DNA from: Cyanobacteria bacterium UBA7753
GTDB lineage: Bacteria; Cyanobacteriota; Vampirovibrionia; Gastranaerophilales; Gastranaerophilaceae
Assembly (NCBI GenBank): GCA_002481545.1
Contig: DLEF01000059.1
Location: 281 to 8,297 of the forward strand
DNA length: 8,017 nt
Direction of reading: 5' to 3'
Below, piece by piece: positions 1 to 5,719 of the stretch. A program made the translations under genes and the position numbers. The notes under the pieces were generated by a model, which ran no database searches, was not told the DNA's origin, and saw only the letters and a program-made list of their open reading frames with translations. How positions within the stretch are numbered: the first letter of the stretch is position 1; the number at the start of each line of letters is the position of its first letter.

Positions 1-7
1 AAAAAAT

Positions 8-94
8 CGGAGAAGGCGGGATTCGAACCCGCGGTGGAGTTTCCCCCACACAAACGTTCCAGGTTTGCACCTTAAACCACTCGGACACCTCTCC
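8..94 (-). tRNA. tRNA-Ser (anticodon GGA)
   Basis: Read on the minus strand, this folds as a class II tRNA. The acceptor stem GGAGAGG pairs with CUUCUCC (one G-U), the T loop is GGGTTCGAATCCC, and there is a long variable arm (TGTGGGGGAAACTCCAC). The anticodon stem CAAAC/GTTTG encloses the loop CTGGAAC, giving anticodon GGA at plus-strand 58-60, which reads UCC and UCU serine codons. The discriminator base is G, as expected for serine tRNAs. The 3' CCA is not encoded: the discriminator is followed by A and then six T, so CCA must be added after transcription and the T run probably helps termination. Confidence 0.97.
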
Positions 95-142
95 TTATGG
101 ATTTCCGTATCGCTCAAAATATGAACTTTACGGCATAAGTAT

Positions 143-170
143 ATTATACACGGTTAAGCTGATTTTGCAA
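143..170 (-). promoter_or_regulatory. promoter of the tRNA-Ser gene
   Basis: On the minus strand a perfect -10 box TATAAT (plus 143-148) lies 16 bp downstream of a 4/6 -35 box TTGCAA (plus 165-170). The predicted start near plus 136 leaves a leader of about 42 nt before the tRNA 5' end. Placement and box quality fit a sigma-70-type stable RNA promoter. Confidence 0.65.
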
Positions 171-204
171 TTTTGTTATATCATTTATGGCACGCCAAAA
201 TTGC
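167..204. repeat. 9-bp inverted repeat overlapping the tRNA -35 region
   Basis: GCAATTTTG at 167-175 is perfectly repeated inverted as CAAAATTGC at 196-204, with a 20-nt spacer. The left arm overlaps the -35 box of the tRNA promoter. It could be a regulator site or a chance AT-rich repeat. It lies in the 220-nt gene-free stretch between the tRNA and the small gene at 315, in which nothing else is clear. Confidence 0.4.
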
Positions 205-314
205 GAGCATGTTTTCATATGTTAAAATCGCAAAAATTCTATAAAAAAGGTAGCAAAATAATTTTGTTTGATGCTTTAATAAAGTATCAGTAAAAAAGAA
301 GAAAGGTGATGTGT

Positions 315-590
315 ATGCCTGTATTAGTCAGAACAACTCCAAAAGTAAGAACTTTGCCGAAACTCAAATCGGCTATGATAGCGGAACCCAAAGTAGAGCA
401 AAAACCGTTGAAGGTTGCAACAAAATTTGTCGCTCCACCTCCTCCGCCAAGCGGACCGGATAAGACTCCGAGCATCTATTCAAAATTCGCAAATTATGAT
501 AAGGCGACTTTGGAAAAATTCAACAAAATTGTTGGCAATACCAACAAAATGAATGCCGTTGATATGTACAACAAAGCATTAAAATATTAG
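315..590 (+). CDS. small Pro/Lys-rich protein of unknown function
   Basis: The protein has 91 residues if it starts at ATG 315. GTG 306 and ATG 309 are in frame, but the Shine-Dalgarno-like AAGG at 303-306 is 8 nt from ATG 315 and overlaps or nearly touches the earlier starts. Residues 1-50 are basic and Pro/Lys-rich, with no hydrophobic membrane segment, and end in a five-proline run (41-45). Residues 52-91 look helical and contain many Lys, Asn and Tyr. No family is recognised. The style, a low-complexity leader before a short conserved-looking tail, recurs in other small proteins of this window. It converges on tyrA. It is probably a real gene because of the ribosome site and clean reading frame; the function is unknown. 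Confidence 0.7.
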   Translation: MPVLVRTTPKVRTLPKLKSAMIAEPKVEQKPLKVATKFVAPPPPPSGPDKTPSIYSKFANYDKATLEKFNKIVGNTNKMNAVDMYNKALKY

Positions 591-607
591 TCATAACGGG
601 ATTGTAG

Positions 608-637
608 CTTTGCGGACGAATCAAAAAGTTCGCAAAG
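608..637. terminator. hairpin between convergent genes, possible terminator
   Basis: CTTTGCGGAC (608-617) pairs with GTTCGCAAAG (628-637), a 10-bp stem with one G-U and a 10-nt loop. It sits 17 nt after the stop at 590 and just before the tyrA stop at 642, so it could end transcripts from both sides. Neither strand has a T run after the stem, so it is not a classic intrinsic terminator. A second small hairpin, GTCAC/GTGAC at 637-653, adjoins it. Confidence 0.45.
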
Positions 638-641
638 TCAC

Positions 642-1421
642 TTATTCCGTGACATTGACTCCGTTTTTATACATTCCTTCACGTTCCGATTTTATTTTTG
701 TTATCTGTTCTCTGTAGTCGCCATGGGTAAGGTCACCTATAGAGGAGTACAGTTTCAATATAAATTTTTCAATGTTCTTAGAGTTCATTGTGACCATATC
801 TTCCGCCATATCAATACTCGATAGCGCGAGTCGTGTCATATCTCTAAACCCGCTTGAAGCGAGTTTTTTCGCTAACGGATTATCTTCAACCGTTTTATAC
901 ATAGCCTGCGCTATAACCATAGGCATATGAGATATAAGAGCAACCGCCTCATCGTGGTCCTTTGGAGTTGTGCGGATGATTTTTGCTCCTAAATCCGTTA
1001 TGATTTTTTCCAGTAATTCGGATTCTTTATCAGAGGTTATTACCCATTTTGCACCTTTGAACAGTCCTTCTTTGGCAGCACTCCACCCGCTAAACTCCGT
1101 GCCTGCCATAGGGTGTGTCGGGATAAAATTATATTTATACTCTTTCTTTGTTACAAATTCTTTGAGAGAGCAAACGTCGCAGACAACTGTATCTTCGGAT
1201 AAATAATTCTCTAGCTCATCCAGTATAGCGAGCGTTTTATTCATCTCTTTACATACAAAAACGAGCTCTCTGTCTTTGAGATATGAATAATCGGAATAGA
1301 TATCCTCTACCTTTCCGCCTTGTGATTTGGAAATTCCGATTACGTCATAACCGCTTTTCTGTAAATCCTTGAATATAGATCCGCCGATTAAACCTAACCC
1401 TACAACCCCTATTTTTGCCAT
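642..1421 (-). CDS. tyrA: prephenate (or arogenate) dehydrogenase TyrA
   Basis: This cytoplasmic enzyme of tyrosine biosynthesis oxidatively decarboxylates prephenate to 4-hydroxyphenylpyruvate, or arogenate to tyrosine, using NAD(P)+. The 259-residue product begins with a Rossmann nucleotide-binding loop, GLGLIGGS (8-15). The dehydrogenase signature HPMAGTE (103-109) supplies the conserved His103 and Glu109. Ser85 in the preceding DVCS stretch, a second conserved His165 in ISHMP, and GFRDMTR (191-197) also match the family. The C-terminal half is the helical dimerisation domain. There is no ACT domain and no fused chorismate mutase, so no tyrosine-binding regulatory domain is visible. The start is set by GAGAGGTG (plus 1427-1434) upstream of the ATG. 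Substrate and cofactor preference cannot be read safely from the sequence. It stands alone here, not in an aromatic amino acid operon. Confidence 0.95.
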   Translation of the reverse strand: MAKIGVVGLGLIGGSIFKDLQKSGYDVIGISKSQGGKVEDIYSDYSYLKDRELVFVCKEMNKTLAILDELENYLSEDTVVCDVCSLKEFVTKKEYKYNFIPTHPMAGTEFSGWSAAKEGLFKGAKWVITSDKESELLEKIITDLGAKIIRTTPKDHDEAVALISHMPMVIAQAMYKTVEDNPLAKKLASSGFRDMTRLALSSIDMAEDMVTMNSKNIEKFILKLYSSIGDLTHGDYREQITKIKSEREGMYKNGVNVTE

Positions 1422-1462
1422 AACTACACCTCTCTGATACCCTATTATTGCATTAAAACATC

Positions 1463-1470
1463 GGGGGGGG
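1463..1470. repeat. eight-G homopolymer upstream of tyrA
   Basis: A run of eight G lies in an otherwise AT-rich 134-nt gap between divergent tyrA and the toxin-like gene. It begins 42 bp upstream of the tyrA ATG, in the region where its promoter should be. On the minus strand, TTGTAA (plus 1479-1484) and TTTAAT (plus 1452-1457) flank the tract with a 21-nt spacer, but this promoter is weak and uncertain. Confidence 0.8.
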
Positions 1471-1506
1471 CTAATTTTTTACAAATATAAAAATGAATTT
1501 ATTTTT

Positions 1507-1549
1507 TGTATTGACAATGTATTGACAAAATGAGAAAATATTGTATAAT
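1507..1549 (+). promoter_or_regulatory. toxin-antitoxin promoter with tandem 11-bp repeat
   Basis: The unit TGTATTGACAA occurs twice in perfect tandem at 1507-1517 and 1518-1528. Each copy contains a consensus -35 box, TTGACA (1511-1516 and 1522-1527). The second is 16 bp from a perfect -10 box TATAAT (1544-1549). Counting the last T as -7 puts +1 at 1556, the A of the toxin ATG. The tandem repeat is a good candidate operator for the ribbon-helix-helix antitoxin of the operon, since such proteins often bind repeats over their own promoter. That binding is inferred. Confidence 0.75.
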
Positions 1550-1555
1550 AATAGT

Positions 1556-1843
1556 ATGAATGAAGTTAAATATTATGAATTACATTCGGTAAACGGATTG
1601 ACATTTAGGTTTAAACTAGACCTAAATCCAATTAATAATAAGTATGAACCTCATATATGGCATAGACATCAAATAGAGCCGGAACAAGTAGTAAATGCTT
1701 ATATGAATTTATCTTTTACTTCGTGGAATATAAAATACAATCGATATGAAGGATATTCAGAAGCAGACGACTTAAATATATATTATAACTTTTATTCACC
1801 TGATAAAACAAAAATAATGGTAATAACAGCATTTAAAATGTAA
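1556..1843 (+). CDS. putative type II toxin (BrnT/DUF4258-like)
   Basis: The 95-residue protein is charged and aromatic with no membrane segment. The middle section, HIWHRHQIEPEQVVNAY (33-49), resembles the 'KHGI..EE' helix of BrnT-type RNase toxins and DUF4258 proteins. It is followed by strand-like segments LNIYYNFY (73-80) and a C-terminal KIMVITAFK (86-94) like the last strand of these folds. This match is by pattern only and weak. The stronger argument is context: it is the first gene of a two-gene unit whose second gene encodes a ribbon-helix-helix protein, the usual BrnT-BrnA order. ATG 1556 is chosen over the in-frame TTG 1541 because the promoter -10 overlaps the TTG region. The gene would then have no leader and no ribosome binding site. 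It could instead be another small RelE-like or unrelated conserved protein. Confidence 0.6.
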   Translation: MNEVKYYELHSVNGLTFRFKLDLNPINNKYEPHIWHRHQIEPEQVVNAYMNLSFTSWNIKYNRYEGYSEADDLNIYYNFYSPDKTKIMVITAFKM

Positions 1844-1853
1844 GGAGTATCTT

Positions 1854-2120
1854 ATGGAACTTGATGCAAACAAAATTATAACAGGAAATTCCGAATATAA
1901 AGATCATTTGGGCAATGTTCATAATATTGAAGATGATATAGAGCAGGCTGAGGCTGACATTGCAAAGATGAAAAATGACTGCAATGTGAATTTCAGATGG
2001 TCTGAATTTGAACTTGCGCGTGCTAAAAAGATTGCCGCACAACTCGGTATGCCTTACCAAACTTATATAAAATCAACTCTAAAACAAGCTATGGATGAGT
2101 TTGAGAAGAAATCAATGTAG
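1854..2120 (+). CDS. antitoxin-like ribbon-helix-helix protein (CopG/BrnA type)
   Basis: The protein has 88 residues. The C-terminal part (44-83) has the layout of a ribbon-helix-helix DNA-binding domain: a short strand NVNFRWS (44-50), a helix FELARAKKIAAQLG, then MPYQTYIKSTLKQAM (66-80). The last segment matches the 'YQT.I...L' signature of CopG-type and BrnA antitoxins. The acidic N-terminal region (1-43, with IEDDIEQAEADIAKMK at 25-40) is the likely toxin-binding part. A strong AAGGAG (1842-1847) overlaps the toxin stop codon and is 6 nt from the ATG, so the two genes are coupled and the antitoxin should be translated much better than the leaderless toxin. It probably neutralises the upstream product and represses the promoter at 1507-1549. 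The next gene converges 1 bp away. Confidence 0.75.
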   Translation: MELDANKIITGNSEYKDHLGNVHNIEDDIEQAEADIAKMKNDCNVNFRWSEFELARAKKIAAQLGMPYQTYIKSTLKQAMDEFEKKSM

Positions 2121-2121
2121 G

Positions 2122-2814
2122 CTAACCAACCGTGGATAAAAGTTTACTGTGGTGTTCTTTAGGTTCGTCCTGAGCACTGCCCGCGCGCATACCACAATAT
2201 GCATAAATCAGAGGCAAAGCTTTATCTATGTGCAATTTATCCATTAACGGGAATTTTGCAAGGGTAAGCGCACCTATTGCATCGTCTGCATTTGCGATAC
2301 AATCTTTCAGTGTTAATTTTCTGTCAGGGTCTTTGTCTTTAGGATCAAAGATAAGGTTAGAAACCTGTGCCGCACCGAACATACCAACAACTAACCCGCC
2401 TATTACGGAGAAAATTTTTGTCGGAACATTGTTGAATTTTTTGCTTGATTCAGGGAGTTTCAAGGCTCCGCCGACTATCCACGTAGGAACAGAGGCGTTC
2501 ATAAACCGGAAAACACCTTCTTTTACTTTGCTCTTTCTTACTTTAGCGTCTTTTTCGCCCGCGATACCACCGAGCACCCCGCCTGCGACAGATGTCCCCG
2601 ATAAAATAAGCATATCCTGCAGACCGTAGTTCATCTTGAGCGGATTTTTTATCTTGCGCTTTTTCATCATTATTGCAAGAGGGATTGCCGTGCCTGCAAG
2701 TGATCCGACAACAGATTTAATGCTCGGTTTTTCACCTTTCTGCTTATTTGCAACAATCGGTGCATTCGTTGTCGTATTAGTTGTTGGGGCTATGTGGTCT
2801 ACACGCATGCTCAT
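2122..2814 (-). CDS. uncharacterised Gly-rich, probably membrane-associated protein
   Basis: The 230-residue protein is not from a family I can name. Residues 1-30 are a polar Thr/Asn-rich leader. Hydrophobic Gly/Ala-rich segments follow at about 33-50, 67-86, 106-120 and 134-156, separated by strongly basic linkers such as MMKKRKIKNPLK (49-60) and KVRKSKVKEG (91-100). This suggests a membrane-associated or multi-pass inner membrane protein. The C-terminal part (157-216) is soluble-looking and begins with an acidic DPKDKDPDRK stretch. The start at 2814 follows AAGGA (plus 2826-2830) by about 11 nt; the second Met, at plus 2808, is also possible. It is divergent from the 605-residue gene across a 282-nt gap. 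It resembles the small protein at 7548-7853 in overall design, not clearly in sequence. Confidence 0.75.
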   Translation of the reverse strand: MSMRVDHIAPTTNTTTNAPIVANKQKGEKPSIKSVVGSLAGTAIPLAIMMKKRKIKNPLKMNYGLQDMLILSGTSVAGGVLGGIAGEKDAKVRKSKVKEGVFRFMNASVPTWIVGGALKLPESSKKFNNVPTKIFSVIGGLVVGMFGAAQVSNLIFDPKDKDPDRKLTLKDCIANADDAIGALTLAKFPLMDKLHIDKALPLIYAYCGMRAGSAQDEPKEHHSKLLSTVG

Positions 2815-2888
2815 AATTCTTTTGTTCCTTTACTGTAAATATTTACACACTATTTGTATATTTTAAATGCCGGCTATAATTTTTTTAT

Positions 2889-2926
2889 TCCCTAATCCGA
2901 CAGATTAAATTTATCGGACTAAGTCC
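2889..2926. repeat. cluster of short inverted repeats in the divergent intergenic region
   Basis: TCCGA (2896-2900) and TCGGA (2914-2918) form an inverted repeat, and GGACTAAGTCC (2916-2926) is an 11-bp odd-centred palindrome. TCCCTAA (2889-2895) is the reverse complement of TTAGGGA at 2952-2958. A perfect TATAAT follows at 2932-2937 but has no convincing -35. The region probably holds regulatory sites for the genes on both sides. Confidence 0.45.
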
Positions 2927-2948
2927 TATTGTATAATATATATGACAA

Positions 2949-2988
2949 TTGTTAGGGATTTGTTAGGAATAATAAAAAATTTTAATCT
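2949..2988 (+). promoter_or_regulatory. candidate response-regulator box and -10 of the 605-aa gene
   Basis: TTGTTAGGGAT (2949-2959) is followed directly by TTGTTAGGAAT (2960-2970), an 11-bp tandem repeat with one mismatch. A -10-like TAATCT (2983-2988) lies 12 nt after the box and no TTGACA is seen. PhoB-type promoters have this layout: two 11-bp half-sites in place of the -35, roughly 10 nt from the -10. The next plus-strand start is 126 nt past the box. The same unit occurs inverted upstream of the response regulator gene. Binding is inferred. Confidence 0.45.
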
Positions 2989-3096
2989 GTTACAAATCTT
3001 AAAAACATTTTAGGCGTTTTTATCTTGCGTTACGAATTATGAATTAAACATGCATATTTTCCGCAAAATTTTTTATTTTCGGGTTTTAGTGCGAAT

Positions 3097-4914
3097 ATGA
3101 AGATAAACGGGGTATATCAATCGTATTTTGTAAATACAAAGGCTATTGCGCAAAATAGTCCGATTTCGCTTGCGACAAACCCGATAAAAAAACAACAGCA
3201 ACAGGTAAGAAAATATGCTCCGCTAAATAACGTTTCATATATATATTTTACGGGCGCAAACAAGGCCCTTCATACTCCGTTTTTAAAATCAACCGCAGAC
3301 AGAATAGAACAAATATATGATAATTACTCAAAAAATCTGAATGAAGTTCCGTTGGAAGAAGTTCATAAAACCTCGGAAGAATTACAGGAAAAATTAAATC
3401 TTCCAAAAGAAACAGTTTTGTCCGCTATGGCGGAATTAACGCAGTTTTCGGGGATAAAGTCCGTAATGAAAATAGGAGAAGCGTTTGACAAAAGCGAAAT
3501 AAGTTCAATAGGGAATGAGGATAACAAGCTGTATTACAATTCAGGGTTAAAATCCGAGATTAGGCAGAGCAAACCTTTGCGCAATATCATAACAAATGAT
3601 AGCGGTTTGCATAAAACTCTGCAATATTTATTGAACGAAAAAGGCATTCATCAGACAAATAAAAATTTAATCCATGAAAAAACCGCGATTATCCTTGATG
3701 ATACGCGCCTTTCATATTATGAAAAATTAAAAAAGAACAATCCCGAACTTCTAAAAAAGGCTCTTAAAACTCCGAATGTACAATATTTTGTCATATCGGG
3801 CTGGGATACGGGGATTCCGTTTATAAACAGAACGAAAGACTTAAAAACCGAAACCGAAAAACTACTCACAAAATCAATTAAAACAGGGAAGGAACCTACT
3901 GAATTGATAGATGAGGACATAACAGAACGGGCAAAAAATGTAGGGATTAATAATATAACCGTTATAAAAAATCCCGTCGAGAAAACCGAGCAGGGAATAT
4001 ATGAGAGTATGGCACCGTTAAAGATGAATAAAACGGAATTGTATAATATGATTGATGCCAATTCTCAAGTGAGAGTCAAAGGAGATGAAAACCAACTCAT
4101 AGCAAAGGATATTGCCTCTAAATATTTAGAAGACGGCTTAGTCGTTTATACTCCCGAAAAGATTTCCAAAGACTTAAAATCAATGTATACAAAGATAACG
4201 GATTTTGCAAAAGATAAACAAATCCCCGAAAAAGATATCCTGTATGTTCTGCCTGAAGAGACAAAGAGTTACGATTATATAACGTACTCATACCAAAAAA
4301 TAAATAATATTCCGAATAAAAACATTGTGACTTCGGAGGATTTATTATTTGATAGCAAGCTTTCAAAAGATAAAATGCTTGTATACTTGGATGATTGTAC
4401 AATATCGGGCGCGTCTATATCGGAGCTCGCCATAACGGATATGGACAGAAACTCGTTCAGAAATGCAAAAAGTATCGTTTTTGCCTGTGTCGACGGAACG
4501 AAGGATGCAAAAGATTACTTCAAATTTATGGAGAATGACAGCGATAAATACAAACTCCTTATCCTAAATACAACTAATAAATCAAAGATGTTTGATGATG
4601 ACAAACACCTTATCACTCTTTTAAAAACCGTCGGCAATAACGGGTTTGAGGACGGACAGTACGGGCACATCTTTCCATATATGTCGCCTGATAACGATTG
4701 TGAACTCGCCTCAAATATAGCACTATTACATAATATAAATTACAGACAGTCAAAAAACGACTACGGGAGTGTTTATATACGTGCAATAAAGACTGTTTCG
4801 GGGAAAATGCAGGACGTTATGAATATATTTAACAACTTAGGCAAAAACAAAGAGCATTCAAGAATAATCAACAAAAATATGGACACTTCAAAATATATCA
4901 ACAATTGGGATTAA
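3097..4914 (+). CDS. 605-aa protein with a C-terminal phosphoribosyltransferase-like domain
   Basis: I do not recognise the full-length family. The N terminus is polar, has a QQQQ run (33-36) and the motif YIYFTG (48-53), but shows no typical signal peptide or membrane helix. Residues 55-135 look helical. Residues 195-295 form an alpha/beta-looking block with TAIILDD (196-202) and YFVISGW (230-236). The best clue is in the C-terminal half: DILYVLPEETKSYDYITYSY (380-399), then LVYLDDCTISGAS (428-440), which resembles the PRPP-binding loop of type I phosphoribosyltransferases (hydrophobic strand, Asp-Asp, then small residues). It departs from the standard signature at several positions (Tyr430, Cys434, Thr435, Ile436). 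A well-formed segment GHIFPYMSPDNDCELASNIA (523-542) follows. No Shine-Dalgarno sequence is seen before ATG 3097. It may be a nucleotide-related enzyme or an enzyme-derived binding protein. Its own promoter is probably in the divergent gap. Confidence 0.85.
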   Translation: MKINGVYQSYFVNTKAIAQNSPISLATNPIKKQQQQVRKYAPLNNVSYIYFTGANKALHTPFLKSTADRIEQIYDNYSKNLNEVPLEEVHKTSEELQEKLNLPKETVLSAMAELTQFSGIKSVMKIGEAFDKSEISSIGNEDNKLYYNSGLKSEIRQSKPLRNIITNDSGLHKTLQYLLNEKGIHQTNKNLIHEKTAIILDDTRLSYYEKLKKNNPELLKKALKTPNVQYFVISGWDTGIPFINRTKDLKTETEKLLTKSIKTGKEPTELIDEDITERAKNVGINNITVIKNPVEKTEQGIYESMAPLKMNKTELYNMIDANSQVRVKGDENQLIAKDIASKYLEDGLVVYTPEKISKDLKSMYTKITDFAKDKQIPEKDILYVLPEETKSYDYITYSYQKINNIPNKNIVTSEDLLFDSKLSKDKMLVYLDDCTISGASISELAITDMDRNSFRNAKSIVFACVDGTKDAKDYFKFMENDSDKYKLLILNTTNKSKMFDDDKHLITLLKTVGNNGFEDGQYGHIFPYMSPDNDCELASNIALLHNINYRQSKNDYGSVYIRAIKTVSGKMQDVMNIFNNLGKNKEHSRIINKNMDTSKYINNWD

Positions 4915-4959
4915 TGCATAACGAATAATATGATTTACCCCAAAAATACATTTACCCCT

Positions 4960-4995
4960 ATCCCTAACAAAAAAATAATATTTATCGGATATAAT
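4960..4995 (+). promoter_or_regulatory. response-regulator promoter with inverted copy of the 11-bp element
   Basis: ATCCCTAACAA (4960-4970) is the exact reverse complement of TTGTTAGGGAT at 2949-2959. A perfect -10 box TATAAT lies at 4990-4995, while its -35 position (about 4967-4972) has no consensus and overlaps the element. The predicted +1 near 5002 is only 3 nt before ATG 5005. A strong -10 with a missing -35 and a repeated element fits activator- or autoregulator-dependent control. Two copies of ATTTACCCC also lie upstream, at 4933-4941 and 4950-4958. Confidence 0.45.
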
Positions 4996-5004
4996 AATAT
5001 TGTT

Positions 5005-5697
5005 ATGGATATAAAGAGTGCAAAAATTTTGATAGTAGAGGATGAACCTCAGATTAACAGATTGATTGAGCTTGTGTTGCAATCGAGCGGATATTACAAT
5101 GTCAAAAAAGCCTTCGACGGCAAAGAAGCTTGGAAAATCATAAAAGAGGACAAACCCGATTTAGTATTGATGGATGTTATGCTGCCGGAGATTGACGGGT
5201 TTAAACTTTGCAAAATGATAAAGGATGACAGTGGGCTAAACTCTGTCAAAGTCATAATGCTCACGGCAAAGAAGATGGAAGAGGATATCCTCAAAGGGTT
5301 TGAGAGCGGTGCCGTTGATTATATAACAAAACCGTTCAGCAATAAAATATTACTTGCACGAATAAAAGCACATTTGATGAACTCTAATATTAACAGTCAG
5401 GAAACATATAAAAATATTATGCTTGATAACCGTAAAAGAACGGTTACATTGGACGGGAAATTGATAAAACTGACGAAATTTGAGTTTACAATATTAGAGA
5501 CATTTATAACAAATATCGGGGTGGTATTTTCCCGTTCGCAATTATTGTCATACCTTAGAGGTGACGGCGGGTTCGATGTATCCGAAAGAGCGGTTGACAT
5601 TCAGATTGTGAACCTTAGAAAAAAATTGGGTGAGTTTGGCTCAAACATAGAAACCGTAAGAGGTATGGGCTATAAATTAAAAGAGGTTAACGAATAA
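5005..5697 (+). CDS. OmpR/PhoB-family response regulator
   Basis: This is a cytoplasmic DNA-binding transcription regulator switched by phosphorylation from the kinase encoded next. From ATG 5005 it has 230 residues, the usual family length. The receiver domain (about 6-123) has acidic residues Glu12/Asp13, phospho-acceptor Asp57 (LVLMD), Thr87 and Lys109 (YITKPF), so all key residues are present. The C-terminal winged helix-turn-helix (about 136-228) includes KLTKFEFTILE (155-165) and the recognition-helix region ERAVDIQIVNLRKKL (194-208), ending in RGMGYKL. An in-frame ATG at 4930 would add 25 atypical residues ahead of the receiver and across the probable promoter, so 5005 is preferred. 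No clear Shine-Dalgarno precedes either start. Its gene is 22 bp upstream of the kinase gene. The regulon is unknown, though repeated 11-bp elements at 2949-2970 and 4960-4970 are candidate targets. Confidence 0.95.
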   Translation: MDIKSAKILIVEDEPQINRLIELVLQSSGYYNVKKAFDGKEAWKIIKEDKPDLVLMDVMLPEIDGFKLCKMIKDDSGLNSVKVIMLTAKKMEEDILKGFESGAVDYITKPFSNKILLARIKAHLMNSNINSQETYKNIMLDNRKRTVTLDGKLIKLTKFEFTILETFITNIGVVFSRSQLLSYLRGDGGFDVSERAVDIQIVNLRKKLGEFGSNIETVRGMGYKLKEVNE

Positions 5698-5719
5698 AGT
5701 TACTCTTTAGAGGTTAGAT

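Noticed and set aside
970..1206. A 78-codon plus-strand frame inside tyrA
   Set aside because: It is fully antisense to a well-supported tyrA coding region, lacks a ribosome site and has no recognisable motif.
2228..2866. Two plus-strand frames opposite the 230-aa gene
   Set aside because: They mirror the hydrophobic segments of the minus-strand gene, lack ribosome sites and show no family motif. The minus-strand frame has a leader, a start signal and the expected architecture.
2942..3013. A 23-residue hydrophobic peptide frame (starts MTIVRDLLGIIK) just after a TATAAT
   Set aside because: There is no ribosome site, the predicted transcript start falls inside its ATG, and it lies over the tandem repeat. 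Short frames like this are expected by chance in AT-rich DNA.
4930..5004. Upstream ATG giving the response regulator 25 extra residues
   Set aside because: The added residues are not like any receiver domain start, no ribosome site precedes it, and the segment holds the -10 box and the repeated 11-mer. The shorter form has the usual family length.
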